From an uncultured Rubritalea sp. (GTDB taxonomy: Bacteria; Verrucomicrobiota; Verrucomicrobiia; Verrucomicrobiales; Akkermansiaceae), in assembly GCA_937132085.1 (NCBI GenBank), contig CAKZNV010000153.1, positions 1 through 49,676 on the forward strand: a stretch of 49,676 nucleotides of DNA, in the 5' to 3' direction. Shown one piece after another: positions 27,348 through 36,027 of the stretch. Every line of letters begins with the position of its first letter. Within the stretch, counting starts at the first letter, position 1. The notes under the pieces are model-generated. The model was not told where the DNA came from. It did not search any database and saw nothing but the letters and a program-made list of their open reading frames with translations. Position numbers and translations under genes: made by a program.

Positions 27348-27902
27348 ATGAAATTAAAAACATACACAAAACTAGCAGGCATCTTCGCATGCATCATATC
27401 AGTAACACTCAGCTCATGCTCAGAAAAGTCATCTAACACTGGGGACACGAGCACAGAAAAGAAAGCTTCGGCTCTAGAAGGAATCATCCTGACTGAGGCA
27501 CCAAAAGAAGTTTCTTCTATAGCTGAGATCCGAAAATCGGCAAAACCAGGGGATAAAGTAACATTCACGGGAAGTGCTATTGGAGCCATGAAAATTTTCA
27601 TGGATAATAGGGCTGTAATGATCTTAGGAGATCCAGAAGTTATCACTGCTTGTAATTTGAGACCTGGTGATGGCTGTGAGACTCCTTGGGATGTCTGCTG
27701 TGATGAAAAAGATGATATCAAGGCTTCTATCGTAACGCTGCGTTATCTCGATAGTGCGGGAAAAGTGGTAAAAGAAGGTTTCAAGGGACTAGCGGATATC
27801 AAAGAACTCAGCACATTAGTGGTGAATGGAACTGTGGCAAAGGGGAGCACTAAAGACAATATGACTGTTAATGTCAGTGGCATTTTTGTTAAGATAAATT
27901 AA
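27348..27902 (+). CDS. Lipoprotein with OB-fold-like domain and Cys motif
   Basis: 184-residue lipoprotein: lipobox LSSC at about residues 22-25, a short Ser/Thr-rich spacer, then a beta-rich domain (KPGDKVTFTGSAIG ... STLVVNGTVAKG ... TVNVSGIFVKI) with the alternation of OB-fold proteins. A conserved-looking cysteine stretch ITACNLRPGDGCETPWDVCC may bind metal or form disulfides. I recall similar TPWDxCC lipoproteins in planctomycete and verrucomicrobial genomes, function unknown. Its place behind the two permeases suggests a periplasmic accessory of the exporter. Confidence 0.7.
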   Translation: MKLKTYTKLAGIFACIISVTLSSCSEKSSNTGDTSTEKKASALEGIILTEAPKEVSSIAEIRKSAKPGDKVTFTGSAIGAMKIFMDNRAVMILGDPEVITACNLRPGDGCETPWDVCCDEKDDIKASIVTLRYLDSAGKVVKEGFKGLADIKELSTLVVNGTVAKGSTKDNMTVNVSGIFVKIN

Positions 27903-27948
27903 ATTGTCTTCTAATTATTATCATGATAGTGTTCAGCGACAATAAGTA

Positions 27949-29544
27949 ATGTATCTCTCGATAGCTCAAAAAACATCCAAGACTTTTAACACAACGCTGA
28001 TTGCTGCGGTGAGTGTTACAGTTGCCATGAGTAGTTTAGTCTCCGCTCAAGGCGCTGCTGAACTAAATGAAGTAGTAGATCCTGCTGCGCCTGATTTGCC
28101 GGCTGAGGTCGAAGTTAAGGATAAGCTGTTAGACGATCTTCAGAACACAGTCGCTGGCTTGAAAAAACCTCAACGCTGGAAGAATGTAATCAAAGTTCCG
28201 ATGAATGTTACTACTGGTAGTAAAGACGCTCGTTTTTATACCCGTCAAGGTTTTGGGCTGATGCAGAGTCAATGGGATATCGAAGCTCACCGTAGCTTTG
28301 TTTATGCTCTAGATAAAGATAGTGAGTGTATTGGAGCTTATATTGGCTTGCTCATGATGAGTAGCCAAAATCATAACCCTAGCCATGGAATGCATCTAGA
28401 TCTTCTCGCGAAAGTAGATGAACTCAAGGCTAAGAAAGTGGACGGCAAATACTATTATTCATTACAAGAAAGGCTTTATGCTGATTTATTTATAGCCATT
28501 GTTGAGGCTGATAAAGAAGGTCGCCTAGATGCAATGGACAAACTTGTGGAAGAGTCGCCAATGGACTTTCAAGCATTGATCATGAAAAATGTGTTATTGC
28601 CACTCAGAGCTGGTGGGAATACACAGGAAAAGAAGTCGCTTTATATTAGCCGTATGATGGAACGTTATCCATATTCACCAATGTTGTGGATGTATTGGCT
28701 CGCTCTTCATCAGTATGAAAACGACCCGGAGTATGTGAAAGATAAGCTACTTCCAGTTGCAAAAAAACTAGTGAAATGGGCTCCAGATATGCCAGGTTGG
28801 CACATGAGGTATGGAGAAGTTCTCTCTAAGTCAGGAAACTATAAGGACGCTGATAAATCGTATGATAAGGCGATAGAGCTTTATTTAGAGTGGGGGAAGG
28901 TTAATAAGATTCCCTTATCTGCTAATGCTGGTGTTTGGCAGGCTCGGATTTTTAAATCAGTTTCTTATTATCGTGGAGGAGAATTTGATAAGGCTATACA
29001 GATCGCTACGGCACTGCAGAAAGATATTCCAGAATTACAATATCTCAGTGAAGTTAGAGGGATCTACTTATGGGAAGTGCAGACTCTTCCAGCAAGGCTT
29101 TATCTAGCTAGAAACCAAAAGGGTGATCTCGTGAAAGCGAGAGATTCATTGCCTAACAGAAAATTTTCTGATGAAGTTCAGAACATTTCAGCAGCATCGA
29201 TGTATTACACTGGGCTGCGTCAATATATCGCCTTCAGAATGGCTGTTAATGACGGCAAAACTGAGGAAGCAAAAGACCTTAAGTTGCTCTTAGATGAGAC
29301 TAATCTGAGCTTTCAGAAAACAGCTAAAAATGTCAGCACCTTTGTTGATAAAAACTACTTCTACCGAGGTAAGATAGCTATTTCGATTTACGTCAACTAC
29401 ACTAACGCTGAGTTAGAGAGATTAGATAACCATCTTGAAGGACAAGAGACGTTTCTGAAGTATGCTAGAAATTTACTCTACAAACACGCTAGTCTGTCGA
29501 TGCTACCTAGGCATGTGATCGAGGACTTTCCTGTGAAAAAGTAA
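27949..29544 (+). CDS. Exported TPR-like protein
   Basis: 531-residue protein with an N-terminal signal (TLIAAVSVTVAMSSLVSAQG, cleavage after SAQ or SA). The rest is helical with repeats of TPR type, the clearest being HMRYGEVLSKSGNYKDADKSYDKAIEL; RQGFGLMQSQWDIEAHRSFVYALD also fits a TPR pair. The protein probably acts as a periplasmic scaffold. It follows the lipoprotein gene by 46 bases and could be the last gene of the ABC cluster or a separate unit. It ends 27 bases from the convergent gene. Confidence 0.7.
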   Translation: MYLSIAQKTSKTFNTTLIAAVSVTVAMSSLVSAQGAAELNEVVDPAAPDLPAEVEVKDKLLDDLQNTVAGLKKPQRWKNVIKVPMNVTTGSKDARFYTRQGFGLMQSQWDIEAHRSFVYALDKDSECIGAYIGLLMMSSQNHNPSHGMHLDLLAKVDELKAKKVDGKYYYSLQERLYADLFIAIVEADKEGRLDAMDKLVEESPMDFQALIMKNVLLPLRAGGNTQEKKSLYISRMMERYPYSPMLWMYWLALHQYENDPEYVKDKLLPVAKKLVKWAPDMPGWHMRYGEVLSKSGNYKDADKSYDKAIELYLEWGKVNKIPLSANAGVWQARIFKSVSYYRGGEFDKAIQIATALQKDIPELQYLSEVRGIYLWEVQTLPARLYLARNQKGDLVKARDSLPNRKFSDEVQNISAASMYYTGLRQYIAFRMAVNDGKTEEAKDLKLLLDETNLSFQKTAKNVSTFVDKNYFYRGKIAISIYVNYTNAELERLDNHLEGQETFLKYARNLLYKHASLSMLPRHVIEDFPVKK

Positions 29545-29571
29545 GCCGATTTCGAGAGTTTAGCTTAAGTT

Positions 29572-30306
29572 CTAAAAGCCCAATATGATCGGCGGAGTGA
29601 TAATTTTGATCTTATCAGGGCCGTTGTCTTCTACTCTAGTGATAGCAGTGACTACTGTGTTTTCGAACTCAACAGTGATGTTCGACTTCTCTTCTGTCGT
29701 GATGTGAGAGAGGGTTTTATAAATCTGGCCAGTTCTTCGGTCAGTCACATAGTTGTAGTGTTTGATTTCCTCAAATTCGATAAACTCCCACTTACCAGAT
29801 CGGCCATCTTTAGTTACTTTAGATGTTTTCTTAGTTGGTTCGCCTAGTGATAGTTTCACCTCACTTAGAGTCATGCCAATCGCAACTTCGTTATTTGCTA
29901 AAAGCGCATTCACGACCATCTGTCTTTGGTAAACTTTCTTCAAGTTCTCTACAAAGTTAGGATCTTTGCTGGCAAGCTTCTTCGGGTTTACCCAGCCTAG
30001 TGTTTTACCGTTCTTGCCTTGTCCGGAAACTCGGTATGCTTTGTCGGTCAGAGCAATAAGTTTGACCTTAGATCCAGCTTTAAACGTAGTGAGTTTCCTG
30101 CTGCTAGCGCCTTTCTTAGAAGAATAAACAGCGAGAGCTTCAGTCGTGATGAATTCTATTTCTTTAGCCGTGTATTCCTCCATATAGACCACTTCAGGAT
30201 CGCTGTTGAGTGGCGATCTCTTTGGTGGGATGGCGGTAGCTGTAGAGACTCCTATGGCGATACAGGCTGAGACTAGTAGAGTGCGTTTATTTAGAAATGA
30301 TTTCAT
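29572..30306 (-). CDS. Exported SH3 + SmpA/BamE-like protein
   Basis: 244 residues from ATG at 30306 (MKSFLNKRT); the frame is open further to 30345, but the signal peptide is better placed from here. Signal segment LLVSACIAIGVSTATA, then a bacterial SH3-like domain (EALAVYSSKKGASSRKLTTFKAGSKVKL ... GKTLGWVNPKKL) and a C-terminal domain beginning VAIGMTLSEVKLSLGEPTKK, the opening typical of SmpA/OmlA (BamE-like) folds. Likely an envelope protein. Function unproven; the gene is alone on the minus strand. Confidence 0.65.
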   Translation of the reverse strand: MKSFLNKRTLLVSACIAIGVSTATAIPPKRSPLNSDPEVVYMEEYTAKEIEFITTEALAVYSSKKGASSRKLTTFKAGSKVKLIALTDKAYRVSGQGKNGKTLGWVNPKKLASKDPNFVENLKKVYQRQMVVNALLANNEVAIGMTLSEVKLSLGEPTKKTSKVTKDGRSGKWEFIEFEEIKHYNYVTDRRTGQIYKTLSHITTEEKSNITVEFENTVVTAITRVEDNGPDKIKIITPPIILGF

Positions 30307-30409
30307 AGCTTTGGTAACTCGATTAATGATGAGACGTAAATACATACCGCTTTATTCAAAAGAAGTTACCAAATGTTATTTAATTTAGCAAGTAGCTATG
30401 CCAGAAGAC

Positions 30410-30952
30410 CTAAGTCTCAAGGTCGCCACGAGCAATAACGACTTTACCAGTGCGCACGGTCTCGACGATTTCGAAGAGTGAGAACATCTTGATCGCTGCA
30501 TCTAGTTTATTAGGGTCTCCAGTGATCATAGCAATCATGGATGTAGGTGTGATGTCTTGTCCACGGCCAGCGAAATGATCGATGATCTGTAGAGCTTCAG
30601 TGCGTTTATCAGAATCTACGAGGAACTTGATTAAGAGCATCTCTTTCACCACTGCATTAGCAGTTGTGTGTTCCTGACACTTGATTACGTCTACGAGTTT
30701 GAAGACTTGTTTGACGATCTGCTCTAGGCCATTGGATGAACCAGTGATGCCGATCGTCATACGAGAGTAGCGATCGTCTCTGGACTGAGATACAACCAGT
30801 GAGTCGATATTAAATCCGCGTCTAGCAAACACCTGAGTGATGCGCATTAGCACACCTGGCTTGTTGTTGACGAAGATAGAGAGTGTGTGAAGTGCCTGAT
30901 CTGGAGTTGGAACTGCTTCTTTAGGAGTATCAGTAGTGACAATTTTAGTCAT
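30410..30952 (-). CDS. ilvH: Acetolactate synthase small (regulatory) subunit
   Basis: 180-residue ACT-domain subunit conferring valine feedback on the large subunit. HTLSIFVNNKPGVLMRITQVFARRGFNIDSLVVSQS is the N-terminal ACT signature; the C-terminal regulatory domain includes REMLLIKF-type KEMLLIKFLVD and DKLDAAIKMFSLFEIVETVRTGK. It follows ilvB by 61 bases on the same strand. A four-strand ACT fold with the Asn/Gly valine-site residues (NNKPG) looks intact. Confidence 0.96.
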   Translation of the reverse strand: MTKIVTTDTPKEAVPTPDQALHTLSIFVNNKPGVLMRITQVFARRGFNIDSLVVSQSRDDRYSRMTIGITGSSNGLEQIVKQVFKLVDVIKCQEHTTANAVVKEMLLIKFLVDSDKRTEALQIIDHFAGRGQDITPTSMIAMITGDPNKLDAAIKMFSLFEIVETVRTGKVVIARGDLET

Positions 30953-31013
30953 GATCTTTTAAAGGGTGTAATTAGAAAATTAGTGAATAGGTATGAGTTT
31001 CAGCTTAGAAATC

Positions 31014-32747
31014 TTAGGTAGAGCCGATAGGCTTTTCCATTTTATGCTTAGGTGGTTCAATGAGCATGTCTTCTAGTGCTGCCCCAGCTGGGATCATCGG
31101 GAACACGTTGTCTGTCTTAGCACATTCTGCGTTAATGAGAATAGGGCCGTCATTGTATTCGAGGGCTTTTTTGACCATTCTAGAAACGTCGGCTGGGCGT
31201 TTGATATTGATGCCCTTGATGCCATAAGCCGCAGCTAATTTGACGAAGTCTGGGTTGCCTTCAAGATCCACACCGGAGGTGCGGTTCTCGAAGAAGAGTT
31301 CCTGCCACTGACGAACCATACCGAGGTAGTGGTTGTTGAGAATTACGATCTTGATTGGTAGCTTGTGAATCGCTGCTGTTGCTAATTCGAACAATGTCAT
31401 TTGGAAGCCACCATCACCACAGAATGTAATGACTGTGCGATCTGGACATGCGAATGCTGCGCCGATAGCAGCTGGGAAACCAAAGCCCATAGTTCCAGCT
31501 CCACCGGAGCTGAGCCATGAGTGAGATTTGGCATTTTTATAGAATTGAGCTGCCCACATCTGGTGCTGACCGACGTCTGTTGACACGATAGCTTCACCTT
31601 TAGTTTGCTTGTTAAACTCATCAATAACCTGCTGCATTTTAAGTCCACCTTGCTTCTTGTAGTTCAGCGGGTATTTCTTCTTGTAGGAGTCGAGGTGCTT
31701 GTTCCAGGCTTTAAATTTAGTAGGCTCGATTTTTTTAATAAGTTCGTTAAGAGCCGCTTTAGCATCACCGATGATTTCGACATCAGGGACAATCATTTTC
31801 TTCATCTCAGAAGGATCAATGTCGATGTGAATGATCTTTGCGTTAGCGCAGAACTCATCAGCCTTACCGATGATGCGGTCATCAAATCTTGAACCAATAT
31901 TGATCAGAAGGTCACACTCACAGATCGCCTTGTTGGCATAGGCTGTGCCGTGCATTCCTAGCATTCCTAGTGCTAGACCATGTCTTTCAGAGATGATTCC
32001 TTTTCCTAGCAAAGTCGTAGTGATAGGGCAGTCGAGAGTCTCAGCAAACTGAAGTAATTCCTTGTCAGCTCGTGCGATCATTGTTCCCTGTCCAGCAAGG
32101 ATAAGAGGTCTCTTCGCATAGGAGATGAGCTGTAGAGCCTCATCAATAGCATCTGATGAGATGTCGAATGCTGTTTCTGGACGATAGCCAGGAAGATCCA
32201 TGATGATTTCTTCGTTGAGGTCACCAGTGAATGAGCCTTGGCTAATGTCTTTAGGTATATCGATGAGCACAGGTCCTGGTCTGCCAGAAGTAGAGATATA
32301 GTATGCTTCTCTGGTGATTCTAGGGATATCATTAGACTCTCTTACTAGGTAGTTGTGCTTCACGATTGGGATTGTGATGCCGAAAATGTCTGCTTCTTGG
32401 AAGGCGTCCTTACCGAGCATCCAGGTAACCTGCTGACCACAAACAACGATCATTGGCACAGAGTCCATCTGAGCAGTCATGAGACCAGTGATAGTATTAC
32501 CGGCACCTGGTCCTGATGTTACAAGAACTACTGCAGGCTTGCCGGTAGCACGAGCGTAGCCGTCAGCCATGTGACAAGCGCCTTGCTCGTGACGGCTGAG
32601 AATAAATTTGATGTTTGATTCGACAGTTTCTAGTGCATCGAATATAGGGATGGCGGCACCGCCAGAATATCCAAAGATGTATTCGACCCCGAGATCATCG
32701 AGAGTTTTGATGAGAGCTTGTGCTCCGTCTAGTTGTTCATCGCTCAT
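31014..32747 (-). CDS. ilvB: Acetolactate synthase large (catalytic) subunit
   Basis: 577-residue ThDP enzyme for the first common step of branched-chain amino-acid synthesis. [17 protein letters not shown] carries the catalytic Glu; [20 protein letters not shown] and GSRFDDRI fit the FAD/ThDP domains; the ThDP-Mg motif is [15 protein letters not shown] ... [12 protein letters not shown]. Length is standard. It has its own 5' region: the 254 bases to the longest divergent frame show no clear attenuator or T-box. Confidence 0.97.
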   Translation of the reverse strand: MSDEQLDGAQALIKTLDDLGVEYIFGYSGGAAIPIFDALETVESNIKFILSRHEQGACHMADGYARATGKPAVVLVTSGPGAGNTITGLMTAQMDSVPMIVVCGQQVTWMLGKDAFQEADIFGITIPIVKHNYLVRESNDIPRITREAYYISTSGRPGPVLIDIPKDISQGSFTGDLNEEIIMDLPGYRPETAFDISSDAIDEALQLISYAKRPLILAGQGTMIARADKELLQFAETLDCPITTTLLGKGIISERHGLALGMLGMHGTAYANKAICECDLLINIGSRFDDRIIGKADEFCANAKIIHIDIDPSEMKKMIVPDVEIIGDAKAALNELIKKIEPTKFKAWNKHLDSYKKKYPLNYKKQGGLKMQQVIDEFNKQTKGEAIVSTDVGQHQMWAAQFYKNAKSHSWLSSGGAGTMGFGFPAAIGAAFACPDRTVITFCGDGGFQMTLFELATAAIHKLPIKIVILNNHYLGMVRQWQELFFENRTSGVDLEGNPDFVKLAAAYGIKGINIKRPADVSRMVKKALEYNDGPILINAECAKTDNVFPMIPAGAALEDMLIEPPKHKMEKPIGST

Positions 32748-33061
32748 AGTAGTAAAAATTGTTGTTGTTGCGTGAAGTTGGCTGTTTTCTAGTGAAAGTA
32801 AATAGTAAAATACTCTGTTTGGGCTTAAATGATGTGTTTTTGATAGGTGGTGACTCTGGATATTGAGTGTTATGTGGTCAAATTGTTAACTTTGATGGAT
32901 CTGCAGTTGATGAGAATTGTTTTTAGCAGTGGTGTGAGTGGTCGGATCTATTAAAGAAGTGAACAATATAAGCTGAGTTTGCTGTGCTGCTTTGACTTCA
33001 TGTGCTTGTGCTTCTATGGATTGCTCCAGAAATGATTGAGCAACTGCAGCGAACGATAGCA
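32748..33061. other. Divergent intergenic region between ilvB and the NnrS-like gene
   Basis: About 314 bases if the NnrS start is taken at 33062. On the minus strand a TTGACC lies near 32875, but no matching -10 was found at the right distance. I see no leader peptide, T-box, riboswitch or terminator here. Confidence 0.4.
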
Positions 33062-34306
33062 ATGAGTGAGGAAAAACCAGGATTCGTATCATTAGCGTGC
33101 ATTGAGCCATTCCGTGTGTTTTTCCCTCTGGCTTTGATCATGGGGGTATTAGGAGTCTGTCTCTGGCCGCTGTATTATGGTGGATGTTTGTCCTACTATC
33201 CTATGCTGACTCATGCACGTGTCATGGTGGAGTGTTTTGTTGGCGGGTTTGCTCTTGGCTTTCTAACGACGGCATTGCCTAAAATGCTTGGTGTTTCTGC
33301 TCTGAAAGGAGCTGAGTTCTGTTTGCTGCTACTCTCTTATCTAGCGATGTGTGTGGTTCACCTTTGTGGTTTTCTTCAATTAGGAGATGCGTTATTTAGT
33401 CTCACGTTGGTTTGTCTTCTAGGAGTGATGTTGCCGAGATTTATCGCTAGAAAATCATCACCAGCGCCAGGATTCGTGTTGGCTTTATTGGGGCTAGGGT
33501 GTGGGGCGCTTGGTGCTGGATGGAGTTCCTTTCTCACTACGGATGGAGGTCTTCAGGTGAATACATTTTTCCTACGGCTACTTTATCAAGGTTTCATTCT
33601 GTTACCTATTCTCGGCATTGGCAGCTTCATGTTTCCTATGATTCTTGGAAAAAAAGATAAATACGCAGGGTTAACAGGTGCGGCGGAAAAGAGAATGTGG
33701 AGCATTAGGGCGATTGAAGCATTAGCTGTTGGGATTCTCTTGATTACTAGCTATTGGATAGAGAGTCTTGGGGAAACTAAAGTCATGTCGTGGAGTAGGG
33801 CGTTCATTTGTTTCATCTATATTACCAAGGAGAGTGGCTGGATTGGCAAGCTAGGGGAATTGAGAGCTAAAGGGGTAATGGCATTCTCCATTAGAGCTGG
33901 AATTACTTGCTTGTTGCTCGGGATGCTACTGAGTCCGGTTTTCCCTATGCAGCGGATTGGGCTAGAGCATAGCTTATATATAGGTGGATTTGGTCTGATC
34001 ACGATGATCGTGGCTACCAGAGTCATCTTTGGGCATACTGGGCAGGGGAGCAAATTTCAGCTATGGGGTAAGATGCTAACTATCAGTGCTGGGCTTTTAC
34101 TATTTACATTGGCGACTCGAATTTCGGCAGATTTTCTTCCTGCAGTTCGTGTTTCCCATCATGTCTATGCTGCCGCTTGCTGGGTGGTGGTCTGTATTAT
34201 TTGGGGAGTGGCGATATTACCGTCTATAAGGAAGATTCCACCAGTAGTGAGACCTAAACCGACCGTTAAGAAGAAATCGGTCTTAGACATGGACTTTAGA
34301 AAGTAG
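33062..34306 (+). CDS. nnrS: NnrS family haem/copper membrane protein
   Basis: 414 residues from ATG 33062 (the frame can start at GTG 33002, but the extra 20 residues lack family character). About 12 membrane helices. PFRVFFPLALIMGVLGVCLWPLYY, then MLTHARVMVECFVGGFALGFLTTALPKML, match the opening NnrS signature with the first conserved His. GFILLPILGIGSFMFPMILG is the later conserved helix. NnrS proteins are linked to nitric-oxide tolerance. No denitrification gene is nearby. It ends six bases from the convergent L,D-transpeptidase gene. Confidence 0.8.
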   Translation: MSEEKPGFVSLACIEPFRVFFPLALIMGVLGVCLWPLYYGGCLSYYPMLTHARVMVECFVGGFALGFLTTALPKMLGVSALKGAEFCLLLLSYLAMCVVHLCGFLQLGDALFSLTLVCLLGVMLPRFIARKSSPAPGFVLALLGLGCGALGAGWSSFLTTDGGLQVNTFFLRLLYQGFILLPILGIGSFMFPMILGKKDKYAGLTGAAEKRMWSIRAIEALAVGILLITSYWIESLGETKVMSWSRAFICFIYITKESGWIGKLGELRAKGVMAFSIRAGITCLLLGMLLSPVFPMQRIGLEHSLYIGGFGLITMIVATRVIFGHTGQGSKFQLWGKMLTISAGLLLFTLATRISADFLPAVRVSHHVYAAACWVVVCIIWGVAILPSIRKIPPVVRPKPTVKKKSVLDMDFRK

Positions 34307-34312
34307 ATTACT

Positions 34313-35041
34313 TTAGGGGAGTTTCCATCTAGTGCGTAGCTTGAGGTATTCTGCCTTTGGTAGGAGAATGTAGACAGGTTGTTTAGCTGGATCTATTTTT
34401 GAAATGAGGAGCTTGAGCTGATCTGGGTGCATGGTGGTGCAGCCAGCAGTTGGTCGAGATCCACCGCCTCTCCAGATGTGGAAGAAGATGGCGCTACCAG
34501 CTCTAGGTATGGCTCGCTTAGTGGCAGTGGGTGCGTTGTGGCCGATGAAGAGTTTGAGCGAGTGAGCGTAATCATTCTGTCTCATTTGGGCTGCTTTCTC
34601 AAATGCCGATCGCGGTTCGTAATTAATGACGAGGTGCGAGTTATAGTGTGGTGAGCTAGAATCTTCTACCCAGAGGTCTCTAGTGGTGATGCGTCGATAA
34701 ACTTGGCTTGGCCTTTTCTTGATGCTCTTGGCATAACCATAGGCAGTGCCAATACTGAAAATCCCGGCAGGAGCTTTGCCGTCACCTTCTTTTTTGATGA
34801 GCCCAGTTGTGGGAATTGGGTGAATTCCTAGTCCCCAGGCTAGACCATTTCTTCCGAGTCTACCTTTCCACGCTTTGCCATCTATCTGCCATTGCCCAGA
34901 GCTGTTTTTCTCAAACATTGAGAGCGTGACGTGTGAGGAACCCCAGCTTTCTGCAATACCGATGATAACCTGTCTAGATTTTGCCGGAATCTGGGCTGAC
35001 AAGCTAGTGGCTAATGCGATGAGCAGGGTGAGTATTTTCAT
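34313..35041 (-). CDS. L,D-transpeptidase (YkuD-type) family protein
   Basis: 242-residue exported enzyme likely to cross-link peptidoglycan or attach proteins to it. Signal peptide MKILTLLIALATSLSAQ. The catalytic motif is H-IWRGGGSRPTAG-C (FFHIWRGGGSRPTAGCTTM), containing the family His, Ser and nucleophile Cys. The start codon overlaps the upstream MidA-like gene by four bases (ATGA), so it is translationally coupled as the last gene of a five-gene minus-strand operon. Confidence 0.85.
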   Translation of the reverse strand: MKILTLLIALATSLSAQIPAKSRQVIIGIAESWGSSHVTLSMFEKNSSGQWQIDGKAWKGRLGRNGLAWGLGIHPIPTTGLIKKEGDGKAPAGIFSIGTAYGYAKSIKKRPSQVYRRITTRDLWVEDSSSPHYNSHLVINYEPRSAFEKAAQMRQNDYAHSLKLFIGHNAPTATKRAIPRAGSAIFFHIWRGGGSRPTAGCTTMHPDQLKLLISKIDPAKQPVYILLPKAEYLKLRTRWKLP

Positions 35042-36006
35042 GATTTCTGTTGGAGTAATACTTTAAAGGCTGATCCTGGACCAAAGGGATCAATGAGGTA
35101 TTGATCTACGGAGGTTTGACTAGCGTAGTCTGTTAAATATTCACTTTGGTTGATACATTGTTGAGTCTTGATCGATAATTTTTCACCCCATTGTATCAAA
35201 TCTGTGAAGTTGACATCAGCGGTGATATCTTGGTGTCCTGGATTCAGATAGACTGCATTTCCAGTGATGTGCTGATGACGATAGTATGCTCTCAGAGTTC
35301 CTTTTGGCATACGATAATACACATCTGGGAAAATGTCACCGTAATCTATAGTGAGCATTTGGCCAGATTTCCACTGAGGCGTCCATTGTTGGAGCCATTC
35401 ATGATATGATTCGTGAATCTCCACTCGTTCATTTGGATTTGTCTTTGGTAGGTCAAATGAGGACGATTGAGGGAACTCAGATGCTTCAATAAAAACTTCT
35501 TCTGCTCCTTTGAGAAATAGTTCATCCCAGCCAGTGTCTGATCTCTGAAAAATTCGGACAGGGAAGGCGTCTACGAGTTCGTTTGAGAAGATGAATGCTA
35601 CACCGGCACATGACTGAAGCGCTGAGTTAATGTCATCGTGGTAGGTGACAGATCGCTTGAGCTTCTTTTTCTGAACCCGTGACAGCGGCGATGATGAGTC
35701 GACTAGATGGTAGCGAGTTTTCCAACGTTTGAAAAATGGTAATGCTTTAAGTAGTGAGGCGGCAAATGATCCGTCTCCGCCGCCTACTTCGATGAAATTT
35801 AGCGGAGAATTAGATTTTTGCTGCCAGTTGAGGAAGCTACTAGCAACAGCCTTTCCTAAGAGATTACTTAGAGTAGCGGTAGTAGAGAAATCTCCTTCAG
35901 TTCCAACGGACTTAATTTTCCTAGCATAGTAGCCACGCTGGGGATCATGCAGGGCTTGGTGCATGAAGCTATCAAACCGAATCAGATCTGAGCGCTTACT
36001 ATCCAT
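35038..36006 (-). CDS. MidA-like SAM-dependent methyltransferase (COG1565/NDUFAF7)
   Basis: 322 residues. FDSFMHQALHDPQRGYYAR and GTEGDFSTTATLSNLLGKAVA are the opening motifs of the family; NFIEVGGGDGSFAASLL is the SAM-binding loop and FSNELVDAFPVRIF the later conserved segment. The mitochondrial homologue methylates an Arg of a complex I subunit; the bacterial substrate is not settled. Sits between the acyl-ACP-synthetase-like gene (21-base gap) and the transpeptidase gene. Confidence 0.88.
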   Translation of the reverse strand: MDSKRSDLIRFDSFMHQALHDPQRGYYARKIKSVGTEGDFSTTATLSNLLGKAVASSFLNWQQKSNSPLNFIEVGGGDGSFAASLLKALPFFKRWKTRYHLVDSSSPLSRVQKKKLKRSVTYHDDINSALQSCAGVAFIFSNELVDAFPVRIFQRSDTGWDELFLKGAEEVFIEASEFPQSSSFDLPKTNPNERVEIHESYHEWLQQWTPQWKSGQMLTIDYGDIFPDVYYRMPKGTLRAYYRHQHITGNAVYLNPGHQDITADVNFTDLIQWGEKLSIKTQQCINQSEYLTDYASQTSVDQYLIDPFGPGSAFKVLLQQKS

Positions 36007-36027
36007 GCTTAGTGATAGAGTGATTAC

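Noticed and set aside
32748-32900. T-box or attenuator upstream of ilvB
   Set aside because: No specifier loop, no run of branched-chain codons in a short leader ORF and no terminator hairpin could be found on the minus strand.
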